Source: Longimicrobiales bacterium (GTDB lineage: Bacteria > Gemmatimonadota > Gemmatimonadetes > Longimicrobiales > Gaopeijiaceae). Taken from it: a DNA stretch of 64,000 bases. The DNA is taken from contig OX638356.1 of NCBI GenBank assembly GCA_951813395.1, positions 2,926,501 through 2,990,500 of the forward strand, given 5' to 3'. This document shows, one piece after another, positions 24,941 to 34,135 of this stretch. Under the pieces are notes generated by a model, which did not search any database, was not told the origin of the DNA, and saw nothing but the letters and a program-made list of their open reading frames with translations. A program made the translations under genes and the position numbers. How positions within the stretch are numbered: position 1 is the stretch's first letter; each line of letters opens with the position of its first letter.

Positions 24941-25927
24941 GTGAAGGTCGCGATCTACGGCGCGGGGGCGACGGGCGGTTACCTGGGGGTCAAGCTGGCG
25001 CTGGCCGGGGTGGACACCACGCTGATCGCGCGCGGCCCCCACCTCGAAGCGATGCAGCGCGACGGCGCGCGGCTGCTCATCGACGGCGACGAACTCGTCG
25101 CGCGCCCCTTCTGCACCGACGATCCGGCGGAGGCGGGCCCGCAGGACTACGTGATCATCACGCTCAAGGCACACTCCACGACGCGCGTCGTGGACGCCAT
25201 GCAGCCGCTCCTCGGCCCCGACACGGCCGTCGTCACCGCGCAGAACGGGGTGCCGTGGTGGTACTTCCACCGCGTCGGCGGCGAGTGGGAGGGCACGCGC
25301 CTGGAGAGCGTGGATCCGGGGGGCCGGCAGTGGGACGGGATCGGGCCGGAGCGGGCGATCGGCTGCGTCGTCTACGCGGCGACCGAGATCGTGGAGCCGG
25401 GCGTGATCAGGCACCTGTACGGGAACCGTTGCACGCTGGGCGAGCCGACCGGAGAGAAGACGCCGCGGATCAGGGCGCTGAGCCGGGCGCTCATCGGGGC
25501 CGGCGTGCGGGCGCCCGTGCGCGGCATCCGACAGGAGATCTGGATGAAGCTGCTCGGCAACGTCTCCTTCAACCCCATCAGCGCGCTCACCCTGGCCACC
25601 CTGGACAGGGTCGCCACCGAGCCCGGCACGCGGGGAGTGGCGCGCGGGATGATGGAGGAGACGAAGGCGATCGGCGAGGCGCTCGGCATCCGCTTCCGGC
25701 TCGACATCGAGAAGCGCATCGACGGGGCGGCGGCGGTAGGTGCCCACCGCACCTCGATGCTGCAGGACCTGGAGCGCGGCCGCGCGATGGAGATCGACGC
25801 GCTGGTGACGTCGGTGCAGGAACTGGGACGGCTGGTCGGGGTGCCGACGCCGACCATCGACGTGGTGCTGGCGCTCGTGCGGCAGCGGGCGGAGATGGCG
25901 GGGCTGTATTCGCGCAACGTTTTTTGA
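24941..25927 (+). CDS. panE: 2-dehydropantoate 2-reductase family (PanE/ApbA)
   Basis: GTG 24941 places the dinucleotide-binding motif KVAIYGAGATGGYLG at the very N-terminus, as usual in this family; the 328-residue length fits. The C-terminal helical domain has WMKLLGNVSFNPISALT (with the catalytic Lys-Asn region) and HRTSMLQDLERGRAMEIDAL, a strongly conserved PanE/ApbA block. Canonical members reduce ketopantoate to pantoate with NADPH for coenzyme A synthesis. With an acyl-CoA synthetase upstream, reduction of another 2-keto acid is also possible. It is convergent with the Nramp-like gene. Confidence 0.88.
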   Translation: MKVAIYGAGATGGYLGVKLALAGVDTTLIARGPHLEAMQRDGARLLIDGDELVARPFCTDDPAEAGPQDYVIITLKAHSTTRVVDAMQPLLGPDTAVVTAQNGVPWWYFHRVGGEWEGTRLESVDPGGRQWDGIGPERAIGCVVYAATEIVEPGVIRHLYGNRCTLGEPTGEKTPRIRALSRALIGAGVRAPVRGIRQEIWMKLLGNVSFNPISALTLATLDRVATEPGTRGVARGMMEETKAIGEALGIRFRLDIEKRIDGAAAVGAHRTSMLQDLERGRAMEIDALVTSVQELGRLVGVPTPTIDVVLALVRQRAEMAGLYSRNVF

Positions 25928-25939
25928 CGCGCGCTCCGC

Positions 25940-27433
25940 TCAGCCTCCGAAGAGCGCCACGTCGAAGATGCTGTCCAGTATGAGGATAAGGCTCATTCCC
26001 GTGAACACGACGATGCTGATCCAGGTGAAGGTGCGCGCAAACGGCGACGGGTAGAAGTGGGGGTCGTCCTTCGGGATCACCTTGAGGCAGTAGTAGAAGT
26101 TCAGGCAGAAGATGACCGGGGCGACGAAGTAGGCGAGCGCCGACGCCACGAGCACGAGGTGGACCGGCCGGGGAACCAGGGCGATGAAGACGACCGCGGT
26201 CACCAGCGAGAACAGCATGGTCGCGCGGTAGATGTTGTACTCGGAGTACCAGCGCCTGCGGTGGTCCGCGGTGAGACGCCGGGCCGAGGTGCCCGCGAGC
26301 GCCGCCGTGGGCCGAAAGAGGTTGCGGCAGCACGCCCCCACGATCCGCGGCCAGCCGTCGAAATAGTTGAAGGCGGTGGAGAAGGTCGCCGCAAACGCGC
26401 CGAGCATGAAGATCGTCATCATCCACGGGCCCACGCTCTCGGTGAAGATCCCCGCGATCTCGCCCATCACCGCCCGGCCCTCGACCGGGTTCGGGTAGAG
26501 CCAGACCGCTGCGAGCAGCAGGAAGATGGTCGCGATGATGAACGACACGACGTGCCCGAGCCGGAAGTCCCAGATGCTGATCCTGAAGCAGCGCCGGCTG
26601 TACTCCACCGCCCGCGCCGGCAGTCGGCGGACATCGACGGTGAGGTCGGACATCCTGGGGGCGAACGGGTCGAAGCTGGGCGCCAGTCCCGCGGCCTCCA
26701 GCCGGCTGCGGATCCTCGCCATCCCGGTACGCTTTGCCTTGCCCCACTCGGAAGCCTGCAGCGACACGTCGATGCCTGTGGGCAGGAGGCCGAGGAAGCC
26801 GGCGATGACCAGCCACGACCCCGCGGGCGCGTCGAAAATCAGGAAATGTTCAAGCTCGCCGATCGGCGCCGGCCGCACGAAGTAGACCACAACCGCCGAG
26901 ACGAACAGCAGGCCGCCGGCGATCTTGGCACCCGCCTCGAGCGCCGCGTACCGGCCCCAGAGGAGGATGATCACCGACACTGCGCCGATGAACGCCCCCC
27001 ATCCCCAGAGCGGCACCTGCAGCCCGAGTTGCGCCGAGAACAGGTAGTACAGCACCGCGGCCGCGGCGATCAGCCGCCCCGCCTGCCCCACCGCGCACTG
27101 CACGATGGTCGTAATCAGCACGTACCAGACCGGCACCTTGCCCGGAGCGGTCGCATAGGCCGCCATGAGGCTCTTGCCCGTGGCGTTGGTGAACCGGAAC
27201 GCCAGCTCGAAGCCGTAGTACTTGAAGACGTAGGCCAGCAGGACGCACCACAGCAGCGCGTACTCGAAGCGTCCTCCGGCGGTCGGCGCGGTGACCAGAT
27301 GGCTGGTCCCAATCCCCGTCATCATGAGGATCATCCCGGGTCCGAACTGGCGCAGCAGACTGCGCGGACTCATGTCGGGGATCTTCAGATCGTCGAAGGA
27401 GGGTGCGGATGGCTGTCGCGTGGAGTCGGACAC
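25940..27433 (-). CDS. Nramp-fold transporter with non-canonical metal-binding motifs
   Basis: The product is a polytopic membrane protein of about 497 residues from GTG 27433; an open frame extends to a TTG at 27511. Nramp-family features are clear: GPGMILMMTGIGTSHLV at the first helix, GGRFEYALLWCVLLAYVFKYYGFELAFR next, and the later helix WLVIAGFLGLLPTGIDVSLQASEWGKAK. The Asp-Pro-Gly-Asn of helix 1 that binds Mn/Fe in classical Nramps reads Gly-Thr-Ser-His, and the Met-Pro-His of helix 6 reads Leu-Pro-Thr. The substrate is therefore probably not a standard Mn2+/Fe2+ site cargo. A perfect inverted repeat lies just upstream (27505-27524). Confidence 0.8.
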   Translation of the reverse strand: MSDSTRQPSAPSFDDLKIPDMSPRSLLRQFGPGMILMMTGIGTSHLVTAPTAGGRFEYALLWCVLLAYVFKYYGFELAFRFTNATGKSLMAAYATAPGKVPVWYVLITTIVQCAVGQAGRLIAAAAVLYYLFSAQLGLQVPLWGWGAFIGAVSVIILLWGRYAALEAGAKIAGGLLFVSAVVVYFVRPAPIGELEHFLIFDAPAGSWLVIAGFLGLLPTGIDVSLQASEWGKAKRTGMARIRSRLEAAGLAPSFDPFAPRMSDLTVDVRRLPARAVEYSRRCFRISIWDFRLGHVVSFIIATIFLLLAAVWLYPNPVEGRAVMGEIAGIFTESVGPWMMTIFMLGAFAATFSTAFNYFDGWPRIVGACCRNLFRPTAALAGTSARRLTADHRRRWYSEYNIYRATMLFSLVTAVVFIALVPRPVHLVLVASALAYFVAPVIFCLNFYYCLKVIPKDDPHFYPSPFARTFTWISIVVFTGMSLILILDSIFDVALFGG

Positions 27434-27504
27434 GGCTGGATCCGGGGCCGGGGAAGCTGAATCGGACCGGTCAGAATACCCCGGCGGGCGGGGCGTAGGC
27501 AAGA

Positions 27505-27524
27505 ATGTCAACTTTGGTTGACAT
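27505..27524. promoter_or_regulatory. Perfect inverted repeat upstream of Nramp-like gene
   Basis: ATGTCAAC (27505-27512), spacer tttg, GTTGACAT (27517-27524): an 8-bp perfect palindrome with 4-bp spacer, about 70-90 bp upstream of the favoured Nramp-like start. Its layout suits a dimeric repressor such as an MntR/DtxR or MarR-type regulator; the regulator is not in the window. Confidence 0.5.
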
Positions 27525-27822
27525 GATGTCTACTTAAGATTACATCAGCAGCTAGCCGTCGGTCTCGGCCAGCTCGAAATCCTCGGGCTGCCGGTACCGG
27601 TAGACCGTGTCGATGAACAACTCTTCCTCTTCCCCTACCGTCCCCCATCCCCCGTGCGTACATTGGTGCGGGTTTGTGGGCGGGGCGGGATTTGACTCCC
27701 GCGCCTCCGCCCCGTCGCTCGGGCTTAAGGAGTGATCGGATGGCCACCGACTTGACGCCGGATCGCCGTTCCCCTTCGGACGAATACCGTCCGGCACTGA
27801 ATCCGTAGCCGCGCTGCCGCCC
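27525..27822. other. Divergent intergenic region before the Kor operon
   Basis: About 300 bp between divergent genes. I see no tRNA and no convincing gene. A short minus-strand frame ends at 27552 with a protein-like tail (ELFIDTVYRYRQPEDFELAE) preceded by gaagaggaagag and a TTG, which would give a 23-residue peptide; support is too weak to call it. The GC-rich stretch around 27680-27720 can form a hairpin (ggcggggcggg with ctccgcccc). Promoters for both flanking genes should lie here. Confidence 0.35.
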
Positions 27823-29709
27823 TTGCTGAAGCCCACCGACACCCGAAATCCCGACCACTACCACCGCGTGGTGGACTGCCAGTGGGGGTGTCCGGCCCAT
27901 ACCGACATCCCCGAGTACATTCGGCTCATTGCCAACGGGCAGTACACCGAGTCGTACCTCCTGAACCGGAAGTCGAACATCTTCCCGGGGATTCTCGGAC
28001 GCACCTGCGACCGTCCCTGCGAGCCGGTTTGCCGGCGGGTGCGGCTGGACGGCGAACCGGTCGCCATCTGCCGCCTGAAGCGGGTCGCCTCCGACCTCCG
28101 CGACGACATTACCGGATTCCTGCCGACGATTCCGGAGGAGAAGAACGGAAAGCGCATCGCCTGCATCGGCGCGGGCTGCGCGTCGCTCACGGTCGCCAAC
28201 GACCTGATGCCGCTCGGCTACGAGGTCACGATCTTCGAGAAGCTGGCCAGGCCCGGCGGTCTGATGTGGACCAACATCCCCGAGTTCCGCCTGCCGGCCA
28301 AGGTGCTGTGGGAAGAGATCGACTACATCCTCGACATGGGCGTCGATCTGCGCCTGAACAGCTCCATCGACAGCCTGGCCGCGCTCCTTGAAGAGGACTA
28401 CGACGCCGTCTTCATCGGTTCGGGGGCGCCCAAGGGCAAGGAGCTGAACCTGCCTGGCCGCTGGGATTCCGAGCAGATCCACATCGGGATCGAGTGGCTG
28501 GAGTCGGTCCGCTTCGGACACATCGACAGCTGCGGGGACCGCGTGCTGGTGATCGGCGTGGGGAACACGGCCATGGACTGCTGCCGGACCGCGCAGCGCC
28601 TGGGCGCCAGCGACGTGAAGGTCATGGCGCGCAAGACCAAGCCGTACTTCAAGGCGTCCCCCTGGGAGCTGGAGGACGCGATCGAGGAGCAGGTCGAGAT
28701 CCTGGAGAACCACTCCCCGTCGCGCTTCATCATCGAGGACGGCAAGGTGGTCGCGATGGAGTTCGACCTCGTCACCTGGACTCCGGGCGAGAACGGGCGC
28801 CTGAAGGCCGAGGTCCACGACAGCAAGATCATCGAGTGCGATGAAGTGATCCTCGCGATCGGGCAGGACACCGCGTTCCCCTGGATCGAGCGCGACATCG
28901 GCATCGACTTCAACAAGTGGGACATGCCGATCGTCGACAAGACGACGTTCATGACGTCGGTCCCCGGCGTCTTCATGGGCGGCGACGCGGCGTGGGGCCC
29001 CGAGAATATCATCTGGGGGGTCGAGCACGGCCATCAGGCGGCGATCTCGATCCACGCCTGGTGCGAGGGCCGGCCGCTGACGGACCGTCCGCCCGAGGGG
29101 ATGAACCTGATCAGCCAGAAGATGGGGCTGCACGAGTGGTCGTATTCCAACGACTACGACGAGGCCGAGCGCGTGAAGATGCGCCACGTGGACCTGCAGG
29201 AGCGCTTCAAGCGGCTCGACATCGAGGTCGAGGAGGGATTCGACATCGAGCAGACGCTGACCGAGGTGGAGCGCTGTCTCAACTGCGACATCCAGACGCA
29301 CTTCGAAGCGGACCTGTGTATCGAGTGCGACGCCTGCATCGACATCTGCCCCCTCGATTGCCTGACGATCACGCACAACGGGCCCGAGGAAGATCTGACG
29401 CAGCGCCTCACGGCCCCGCTCCTGAACTACCCGGAAGAGCCGCTGTTCATTTCGGAGGATCTGCCGCAGACCGGGCGGATCATGGTCAAGGACGAGGACC
29501 TCTGCATACACTGCGGACTGTGCGCGGAGCGGTGTCCCACGGCGGCCTGGGACATGCGCAAGTCGGACCTGCTGGTCCCCTACGCGGGGCTCGAGGCCGG
29601 CGAAATGCATCCGGGCATGTCGATCATGAATCTGGCGCTGAACGGAGGATCGGCCGATGGCGAACCGGCGGGGCCCGGAGCTGCACTGACGGGGGCCGGA
29701 GCGGGCTGA
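27823..29709 (+). CDS. GltD-like flavoprotein/ferredoxin subunit of 2-oxoacid oxidoreductase
   Basis: About 628 residues from TTG 27823; the start is uncertain because no clear ribosome-binding sequence is seen. The N-terminus has the Cys-rich [4Fe-4S] module of glutamate-synthase small subunits (CQWGCPAHTDIPEYI, then CDRPCEPVCRR). Next come an FAD site (RIACIGAGCASLTVAN), an NAD(P)H site (VLVIGVGNTAMDCCRTAQ) and GVFMGGDAAWGPENIIWGVEHG. The C-terminus is a two-cluster ferredoxin (CIECDACIDICPLDC and CIHCGLCAERCP). It should pass electrons between NAD(P)H and the KorAB enzyme encoded next, with which it overlaps (TGATG). The arrangement replaces a separate ferredoxin. Confidence 0.85.
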   Translation: MLKPTDTRNPDHYHRVVDCQWGCPAHTDIPEYIRLIANGQYTESYLLNRKSNIFPGILGRTCDRPCEPVCRRVRLDGEPVAICRLKRVASDLRDDITGFLPTIPEEKNGKRIACIGAGCASLTVANDLMPLGYEVTIFEKLARPGGLMWTNIPEFRLPAKVLWEEIDYILDMGVDLRLNSSIDSLAALLEEDYDAVFIGSGAPKGKELNLPGRWDSEQIHIGIEWLESVRFGHIDSCGDRVLVIGVGNTAMDCCRTAQRLGASDVKVMARKTKPYFKASPWELEDAIEEQVEILENHSPSRFIIEDGKVVAMEFDLVTWTPGENGRLKAEVHDSKIIECDEVILAIGQDTAFPWIERDIGIDFNKWDMPIVDKTTFMTSVPGVFMGGDAAWGPENIIWGVEHGHQAAISIHAWCEGRPLTDRPPEGMNLISQKMGLHEWSYSNDYDEAERVKMRHVDLQERFKRLDIEVEEGFDIEQTLTEVERCLNCDIQTHFEADLCIECDACIDICPLDCLTITHNGPEEDLTQRLTAPLLNYPEEPLFISEDLPQTGRIMVKDEDLCIHCGLCAERCPTAAWDMRKSDLLVPYAGLEAGEMHPGMSIMNLALNGGSADGEPAGPGAALTGAGAG

Positions 29710-31634
29710 TGGCGGTGGACAACCGACTGTCCGCGATTGGCGGCGACGCCCCCGCGAGCACCAACGGCGAGCGGCCCGCGCCCCGCGTCAACGACCTCGC
29801 CTTCAAGATCGGCACGGTCAACGGCACGGGGTCGGCCAGCGCCAACGGACTGCTCCGCAGCGCGATCTTCCGCATGGGCATTCCGGTGTCGGGCAAGAAC
29901 CTCTTCCCGTCGAACATCCAGGGGCTGCCGACCTGGTACGAAATCCGCGCCAACGGGGACGGTCACACCGCGCGCACGGCCCGGTTCGACATGGTCGTGG
30001 CCATGAACCCGGCCACCTACGAGCGGGACGTCAAAGAGGTCACCCCGGGCGGATGGGTCATGTACGACTCCAGCTGGCCCCTGCCCCGCGACCTGGACCG
30101 GAACGACGTGACTTTCCTGGGGATCCCGCTCGCGAAGATGACCGTGGACAACTTCAAGGGATCGCGCGTCCGGATCCTGATGAAGAACATCTGCTACGTG
30201 GGTGCGCTGGCGGCGTTGCTGGACATCGACCTCGACATCGTGCGCACGCTGCTCAAGGAGACGTTCGCGGCCAAGGCCAAGCTTCTCGACGCCAACTTCC
30301 TCGCGATCGACCTGGGCTACGACTACGCGCGCGAGCACTTCGACTGTCCCCTGCCCGTCCGCCTCGCACCCATGGACGGCAACGAGGACTCGATCGTGAT
30401 CGACGGCAACACGGCCGCGGCGCTGGGGTGCGTCTACGCGGGGGCCACCGTGGCCGCCTGGTACCCGATCACGCCATCGACGTCGCTGGTCGACGCCTTC
30501 ACCGGCTTCTGCCACCAGTTCCGCAAGGACCCCGAGACGGGCAGGAACCGCTTCGCGATCATCCAGGCCGAAGACGAACTGGCCGCCGCGGGGATGGTCA
30601 TCGGGGCCGCGTGGGCGGGGGCGCGCGCCTTCACCTCGACCAGCGGGGCCGGCCTGTCGTTGATGAGCGAGTTCATCGGCCTGGCATACTACGCCGAGGT
30701 GCCGTCGGTCTTCTTCGACGTGCAGCGGGTGGGTCCGTCGACGGGCATGCCGACGCGGACCCAGCAGGGCGACATCCAGTTTGCGGCCTACGCGTCGCAC
30801 GGCGACACGAGGCACATCGTCATCTTCCCCGCGAACCCGCACGAGTGCTTCGACTTCGCGGTCGGGGCGTTCGACCTGGCGGAGCGCTTCCAGACGCCGG
30901 TGTTCGTGCTGACCGACCTGGATATCGGGATGAACGACTGGGTCATCCCGAAGCTCGAATGGGACGACTCGTACCGGCCGGACCGCGGCAAGGTGCTGAC
31001 CGCGGAGGAGCTCGAGGCGGCGACGGGGCCGTTCCACCGCTACCTGGACGTGGACGGCGACGGGATCCCGTGGCGCACGCTGCCGGGGGTCCATCCCAAC
31101 GGTGCCTACCTGACCCGCGGCTCGGGTCATGACCGGTACGGCAACTACACCGAGGACTCGGAGCCGTACGCGGACGTGCTGGCACGGGTGGGGCGCAAGA
31201 TCGACGGCGCGGCGCCGCATCTGCCGGCGCCCGAGATCCGGCTGCGCGACGGCGCGAAGATCGGGCTGGTGACGATCGGCGGGTGCCGGGGCGCGGTGCT
31301 GGAGGCGGTGGACGAGCTTGTCGAGCGCGGGATCGAGGCGGACTACATGCGCGTGCGCGCCTTCCCCTTCCACCCCGATATCGAGCCGTTCCTGGCCGCT
31401 CACGAGGTCAACTTCGTGATCGAGCAGAACCGGGACGGGCAGTTGCGGAAGCTGCTGATCGCCGAGACGGACGCCGAGAAGGCCGCGCTGGTGTCGATCC
31501 GCTACTACGGAGGCTATCCGATGAGCTGCCACCACGTGATGGACGGGCTCGCGCGTCATATCGACATCGGTGCGGACAGCGGGCCGCGCGAAGCCGCCGC
31601 GCTCGGCGCGGCCGCCCCGGGAGCCGCCCCATGA
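29709..31634 (+). CDS. korA: 2-oxoacid:ferredoxin oxidoreductase, fused gamma-alpha subunit (KorA)
   Basis: The product has 641 residues and starts inside the upstream stop. Residues about 30-215 are the gamma domain (FKIGTVNGTGSASANGLLRSA, MNPATYERDVKEV). The rest is the alpha subunit, with the pyruvate:ferredoxin oxidoreductase pyrimidine domain (GNTAAALGCVYAGATVAAWYPITPSTS, IIQAEDELAAAGMVIGAAWAG, SGAGLSLMSEFIGLAYYAEVP). With KorB it interconverts a 2-oxoacid, probably 2-oxoglutarate, and succinyl-CoA plus CO2 using low-potential electrons. The exact 2-oxoacid is not proven by sequence. The stop overlaps korB (ATGA). Confidence 0.9.
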   Translation: MAVDNRLSAIGGDAPASTNGERPAPRVNDLAFKIGTVNGTGSASANGLLRSAIFRMGIPVSGKNLFPSNIQGLPTWYEIRANGDGHTARTARFDMVVAMNPATYERDVKEVTPGGWVMYDSSWPLPRDLDRNDVTFLGIPLAKMTVDNFKGSRVRILMKNICYVGALAALLDIDLDIVRTLLKETFAAKAKLLDANFLAIDLGYDYAREHFDCPLPVRLAPMDGNEDSIVIDGNTAAALGCVYAGATVAAWYPITPSTSLVDAFTGFCHQFRKDPETGRNRFAIIQAEDELAAAGMVIGAAWAGARAFTSTSGAGLSLMSEFIGLAYYAEVPSVFFDVQRVGPSTGMPTRTQQGDIQFAAYASHGDTRHIVIFPANPHECFDFAVGAFDLAERFQTPVFVLTDLDIGMNDWVIPKLEWDDSYRPDRGKVLTAEELEAATGPFHRYLDVDGDGIPWRTLPGVHPNGAYLTRGSGHDRYGNYTEDSEPYADVLARVGRKIDGAAPHLPAPEIRLRDGAKIGLVTIGGCRGAVLEAVDELVERGIEADYMRVRAFPFHPDIEPFLAAHEVNFVIEQNRDGQLRKLLIAETDAEKAALVSIRYYGGYPMSCHHVMDGLARHIDIGADSGPREAAALGAAAPGAAP

Positions 31635-32701
31635 GCTACATCAAGAAGCCCCGCGTGCACCACCCGGGCCTGACCCGGAACCGGCTGGGCCTGACCCGCC
31701 GCGACTACGAGGGCACCATGTCCACGCTGTGCGCCGGGTGTGGTCACGACTCCATCACCGCAGCGATCATCGAGGCCTTCTGGGAGCTGGAGATCGCCCC
31801 GCACGAGGTGGCCAAGACCTCGGGGATCGGGTGCAGCGGCAAGACCCCGACCTACTTCCTCAAGGAAGCGCACGGCTTCAACGGGGTGCACGGCCGCATG
31901 CCGTCGATCACGACCGGGGCGCACGCGGCGAACCGCGAACTGGTGTGCATCGGCGTTTCGGGCGACGGCGACAGCCTCTCGATCGGGATGGGCCAGTTCG
32001 CGCACGTGGTGCGGCGCAACGTGGACATGCTCTACATCATCGAGAACAACGGCGTCTACGGGCTCACCAAGGGGCAGTTCTCCGCGTCGGCCGACGTCGG
32101 TTCGACCGCCAAGCGCGGCCAGGTCAACCGCGAACATCCCATCGACTCCGTCCTCCTCAGCCTGAACCTGGGTGCGGGATTCGTGGCGAGGAGCTTCTCG
32201 GGCGACAAGGAGCAGCTCGTCCCCATCCTCAAGGCGGGACTGCGCCACCGGGGCTTCGCGCTGATCGACGTGATCTCGCCGTGCGTCACCTTCAACGATC
32301 ACCGCGGCTCGACCAAGAGCTACCAGTACACCCGCGACAACTACAACCAGCTCGTGTACGCGGACTTCGTGCCGCCCGCCGAGGAGATCGCCGCGTCATT
32401 CGAGGCCGGCGACGTCCGCTCGGTCCAGATGCACGACGGGAGCCGGATCGCGTTCCGCAAGGTCCCCGACGACTACGACCCCACCGACCGCGACCAGGTG
32501 TACGGCTACATCAGGGAGCGCCAGCGCGCGGGCGAAGTCGCAACGGGGCTGTTGTACGTGGAGGAGGCACCGCAGGAAGGCGAGCACTCCGACTTTCACG
32601 GGCTCCAGGCCACGGTGGACGAGCCGCTGTCGAGCTATCCGTTCGAGGATCTGTGCCCGGGGGCGGACACGCTGGAGAGGTTGCAGGAAAGGTTTCGGTA
32701 G
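31631..32701 (+). CDS. korB: 2-oxoacid:ferredoxin oxidoreductase beta subunit (KorB)
   Basis: The product has 356 residues. The thiamine diphosphate site is GVSGDGDSLSIGMGQFAHVV...IIENNGVYGLTKGQ. Cysteines for the [4Fe-4S] cluster appear in LCAGCGHDS, GIGCSGKTP and ISPCVTFND, the usual four positions of KorB. It binds KorA from the gene before and exchanges electrons with the GltD-like subunit. It closes the operon; a 6-bp stem hairpin follows immediately. Confidence 0.92.
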   Translation: MSYIKKPRVHHPGLTRNRLGLTRRDYEGTMSTLCAGCGHDSITAAIIEAFWELEIAPHEVAKTSGIGCSGKTPTYFLKEAHGFNGVHGRMPSITTGAHAANRELVCIGVSGDGDSLSIGMGQFAHVVRRNVDMLYIIENNGVYGLTKGQFSASADVGSTAKRGQVNREHPIDSVLLSLNLGAGFVARSFSGDKEQLVPILKAGLRHRGFALIDVISPCVTFNDHRGSTKSYQYTRDNYNQLVYADFVPPAEEIAASFEAGDVRSVQMHDGSRIAFRKVPDDYDPTDRDQVYGYIRERQRAGEVATGLLYVEEAPQEGEHSDFHGLQATVDEPLSSYPFEDLCPGADTLERLQERFR

Positions 32702-32702
32702 G

Positions 32703-32717
32703 GGGGCGGTTCGCCCC
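32703..32717. terminator. Hairpin between convergent korB and propeller gene
   Basis: GGGGCG (32703-32708), loop gtt, CGCCCC (32712-32717) forms a compact 6-bp all-GC stem directly after the korB stop and before the 3' end of the convergent gene. There is no T-run, so Rho-independent function is uncertain. Confidence 0.35.
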
Positions 32718-32730
32718 GGCCCTGGTCGCG

Positions 32731-33987
32731 CTATCCCCCTTCCCCCCTCCGGACCCGGTACCTGACTACCCGCTGCACCCCCTGCTCGTCCTCGGTCACG
32801 GCCCACACGCGGTCGCCGCTGAAGACGGGGACCGGAAAACCGGAGAACTCATCCGGCGCCACAACGGCGCCCAGAAAGGTCCCGTCGGGCTCGAAGACGT
32901 CGTAGCGGGTCTCTTCCTCCCAGGTCACGGGGAATGAGCCGGGGTCCTCGGGATCGTGATCCGCGTTGTCCACCGGACGTCCCTCGGTTGACAGCTGCAC
33001 CCAGATGCGTCCGTCACGGCCGGCCAGCAGGGCCCGGAAGAACGGCTTGTACTCCGGGATCGCCGGGCCATCCCATTCCCAGTCCGGCAGCGACATCCGT
33101 ATGCGCCCGACAGTGAGGTCGCGCTGGTAGGCCCGCTCCGCATCCGCTGTCGGGACGGGATCCTGGCTGCGCTCAATCCGGAGAACGCCGTCGTCGCGCG
33201 CGAGCTCGATCCGGTAGTCGGAGGACAGGCCGGTGAGGAAGTGACCGCTCGGGTGCACGGTCCAGTGAAACCGGGGTGTGAAGGGGACGCCATAAGTCAC
33301 GGACATGCCGGGCGCCTCGGCACTCACGCCGGGCGCTTCATAGTCGTTCGAGGGTGTCGGAACGGTGTCGAGATGCGTCCCGTCCGGACCCAGCACGATG
33401 ATCTCCATGACGAGCTCGTCCGCGCGGTCCAGGTCGCCGGCGAGCAGATAGGTTCGGCCGCGCTCATCGGTGTACAGCGGCGACAGCGTGTAAAGGCTCC
33501 CGGTGTAACTCCAATCTGCCACCTCACCCTGGCCCGGGCCGAATACCGTGACGCGCTGGTTGCCGAGATCGCGTACGGCAAGGCGCCCGTCCGGCAGCGC
33601 GGCGATGGCCTCGGGCCTGGTGAACTCCCCAGGACCCTCGCCTCGGCGTCCCAGCGTCTCCACGTACACCCCGAGCGAATCGAAGACCCGGACATGCTGC
33701 GCCTGAAAGTCCAGGACGTAGACTGTCCCGTCGTCGGCCACCGCGATGGATCGGATGCCGCCGAACAGATACTCCTCGGGGCCGTCCATCCGACCGATGG
33801 TGACCTCGGGCACGAGGATGGCCTCGGTGCCCCAGACGCTTCCCGAGAGGGTGCGGACGACCGTCGTGTCACCGAAGGCCTCGATAACGGTCTCGGGGGT
33901 GGACTCCGGCGGATCCGCGTCGGTACCGCAGGCGATGAAGACGGCGGCAGCCGCGGCTGTCAACAGGGCAAACGCATCTGTTCGCAT
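32731..33987 (-). CDS. Six-bladed beta-propeller lipoprotein
   Basis: ATG 33987 is chosen for its excellent ribosome-binding sequence (gaggaggtgcagcc) and signal peptide with lipobox FIAC; the product has 418 residues. Propeller blades are visible as GGIRSIAVADDGTVYVLDFQAQHVRVFD, GRRGEGPGEFTRPEAIAALPDGRLAVRD and GRIWVQLS. The GEGPGEF motif marks the 6-bladed beta-propeller (NHL-like, BF-type) group common in Bacteroidota and Gemmatimonadota. The role is unknown, probably binding or sensing in the envelope. Two similar proteins are encoded at 41520 and 42879. Confidence 0.82.
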   Translation of the reverse strand: MRTDAFALLTAAAAAVFIACGTDADPPESTPETVIEAFGDTTVVRTLSGSVWGTEAILVPEVTIGRMDGPEEYLFGGIRSIAVADDGTVYVLDFQAQHVRVFDSLGVYVETLGRRGEGPGEFTRPEAIAALPDGRLAVRDLGNQRVTVFGPGQGEVADWSYTGSLYTLSPLYTDERGRTYLLAGDLDRADELVMEIIVLGPDGTHLDTVPTPSNDYEAPGVSAEAPGMSVTYGVPFTPRFHWTVHPSGHFLTGLSSDYRIELARDDGVLRIERSQDPVPTADAERAYQRDLTVGRIRMSLPDWEWDGPAIPEYKPFFRALLAGRDGRIWVQLSTEGRPVDNADHDPEDPGSFPVTWEEETRYDVFEPDGTFLGAVVAPDEFSGFPVPVFSGDRVWAVTEDEQGVQRVVRYRVRRGEGG

Positions 33988-34135
33988 GGCTGCACCTCCT
34001 CGCTGGCGGCCGTCCGCAATAGGGACAGTGGGGCACCGGTGCATGGTTGTATGACGACCGGTCAGGGTGTCCAGGGGCGGGATGATCGGCAATAGTACTC
34101 GCGGCACGCCTCGCACGTCTGCCCGCCCCGCTCCG

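Noticed and set aside
27552-27842. Minus-strand short ORF before the Kor operon
   Set aside because: Most of the frame is low-complexity; only the last ~23 residues look protein-like and the start is unsupported.
28917-31634. 905-codon frame extending KorA upstream into the GltD-like gene
   Set aside because: The first ~260 codons are out-of-frame readings of the flavoprotein; KorA starts at ATG 29709 overlapping that gene's stop.
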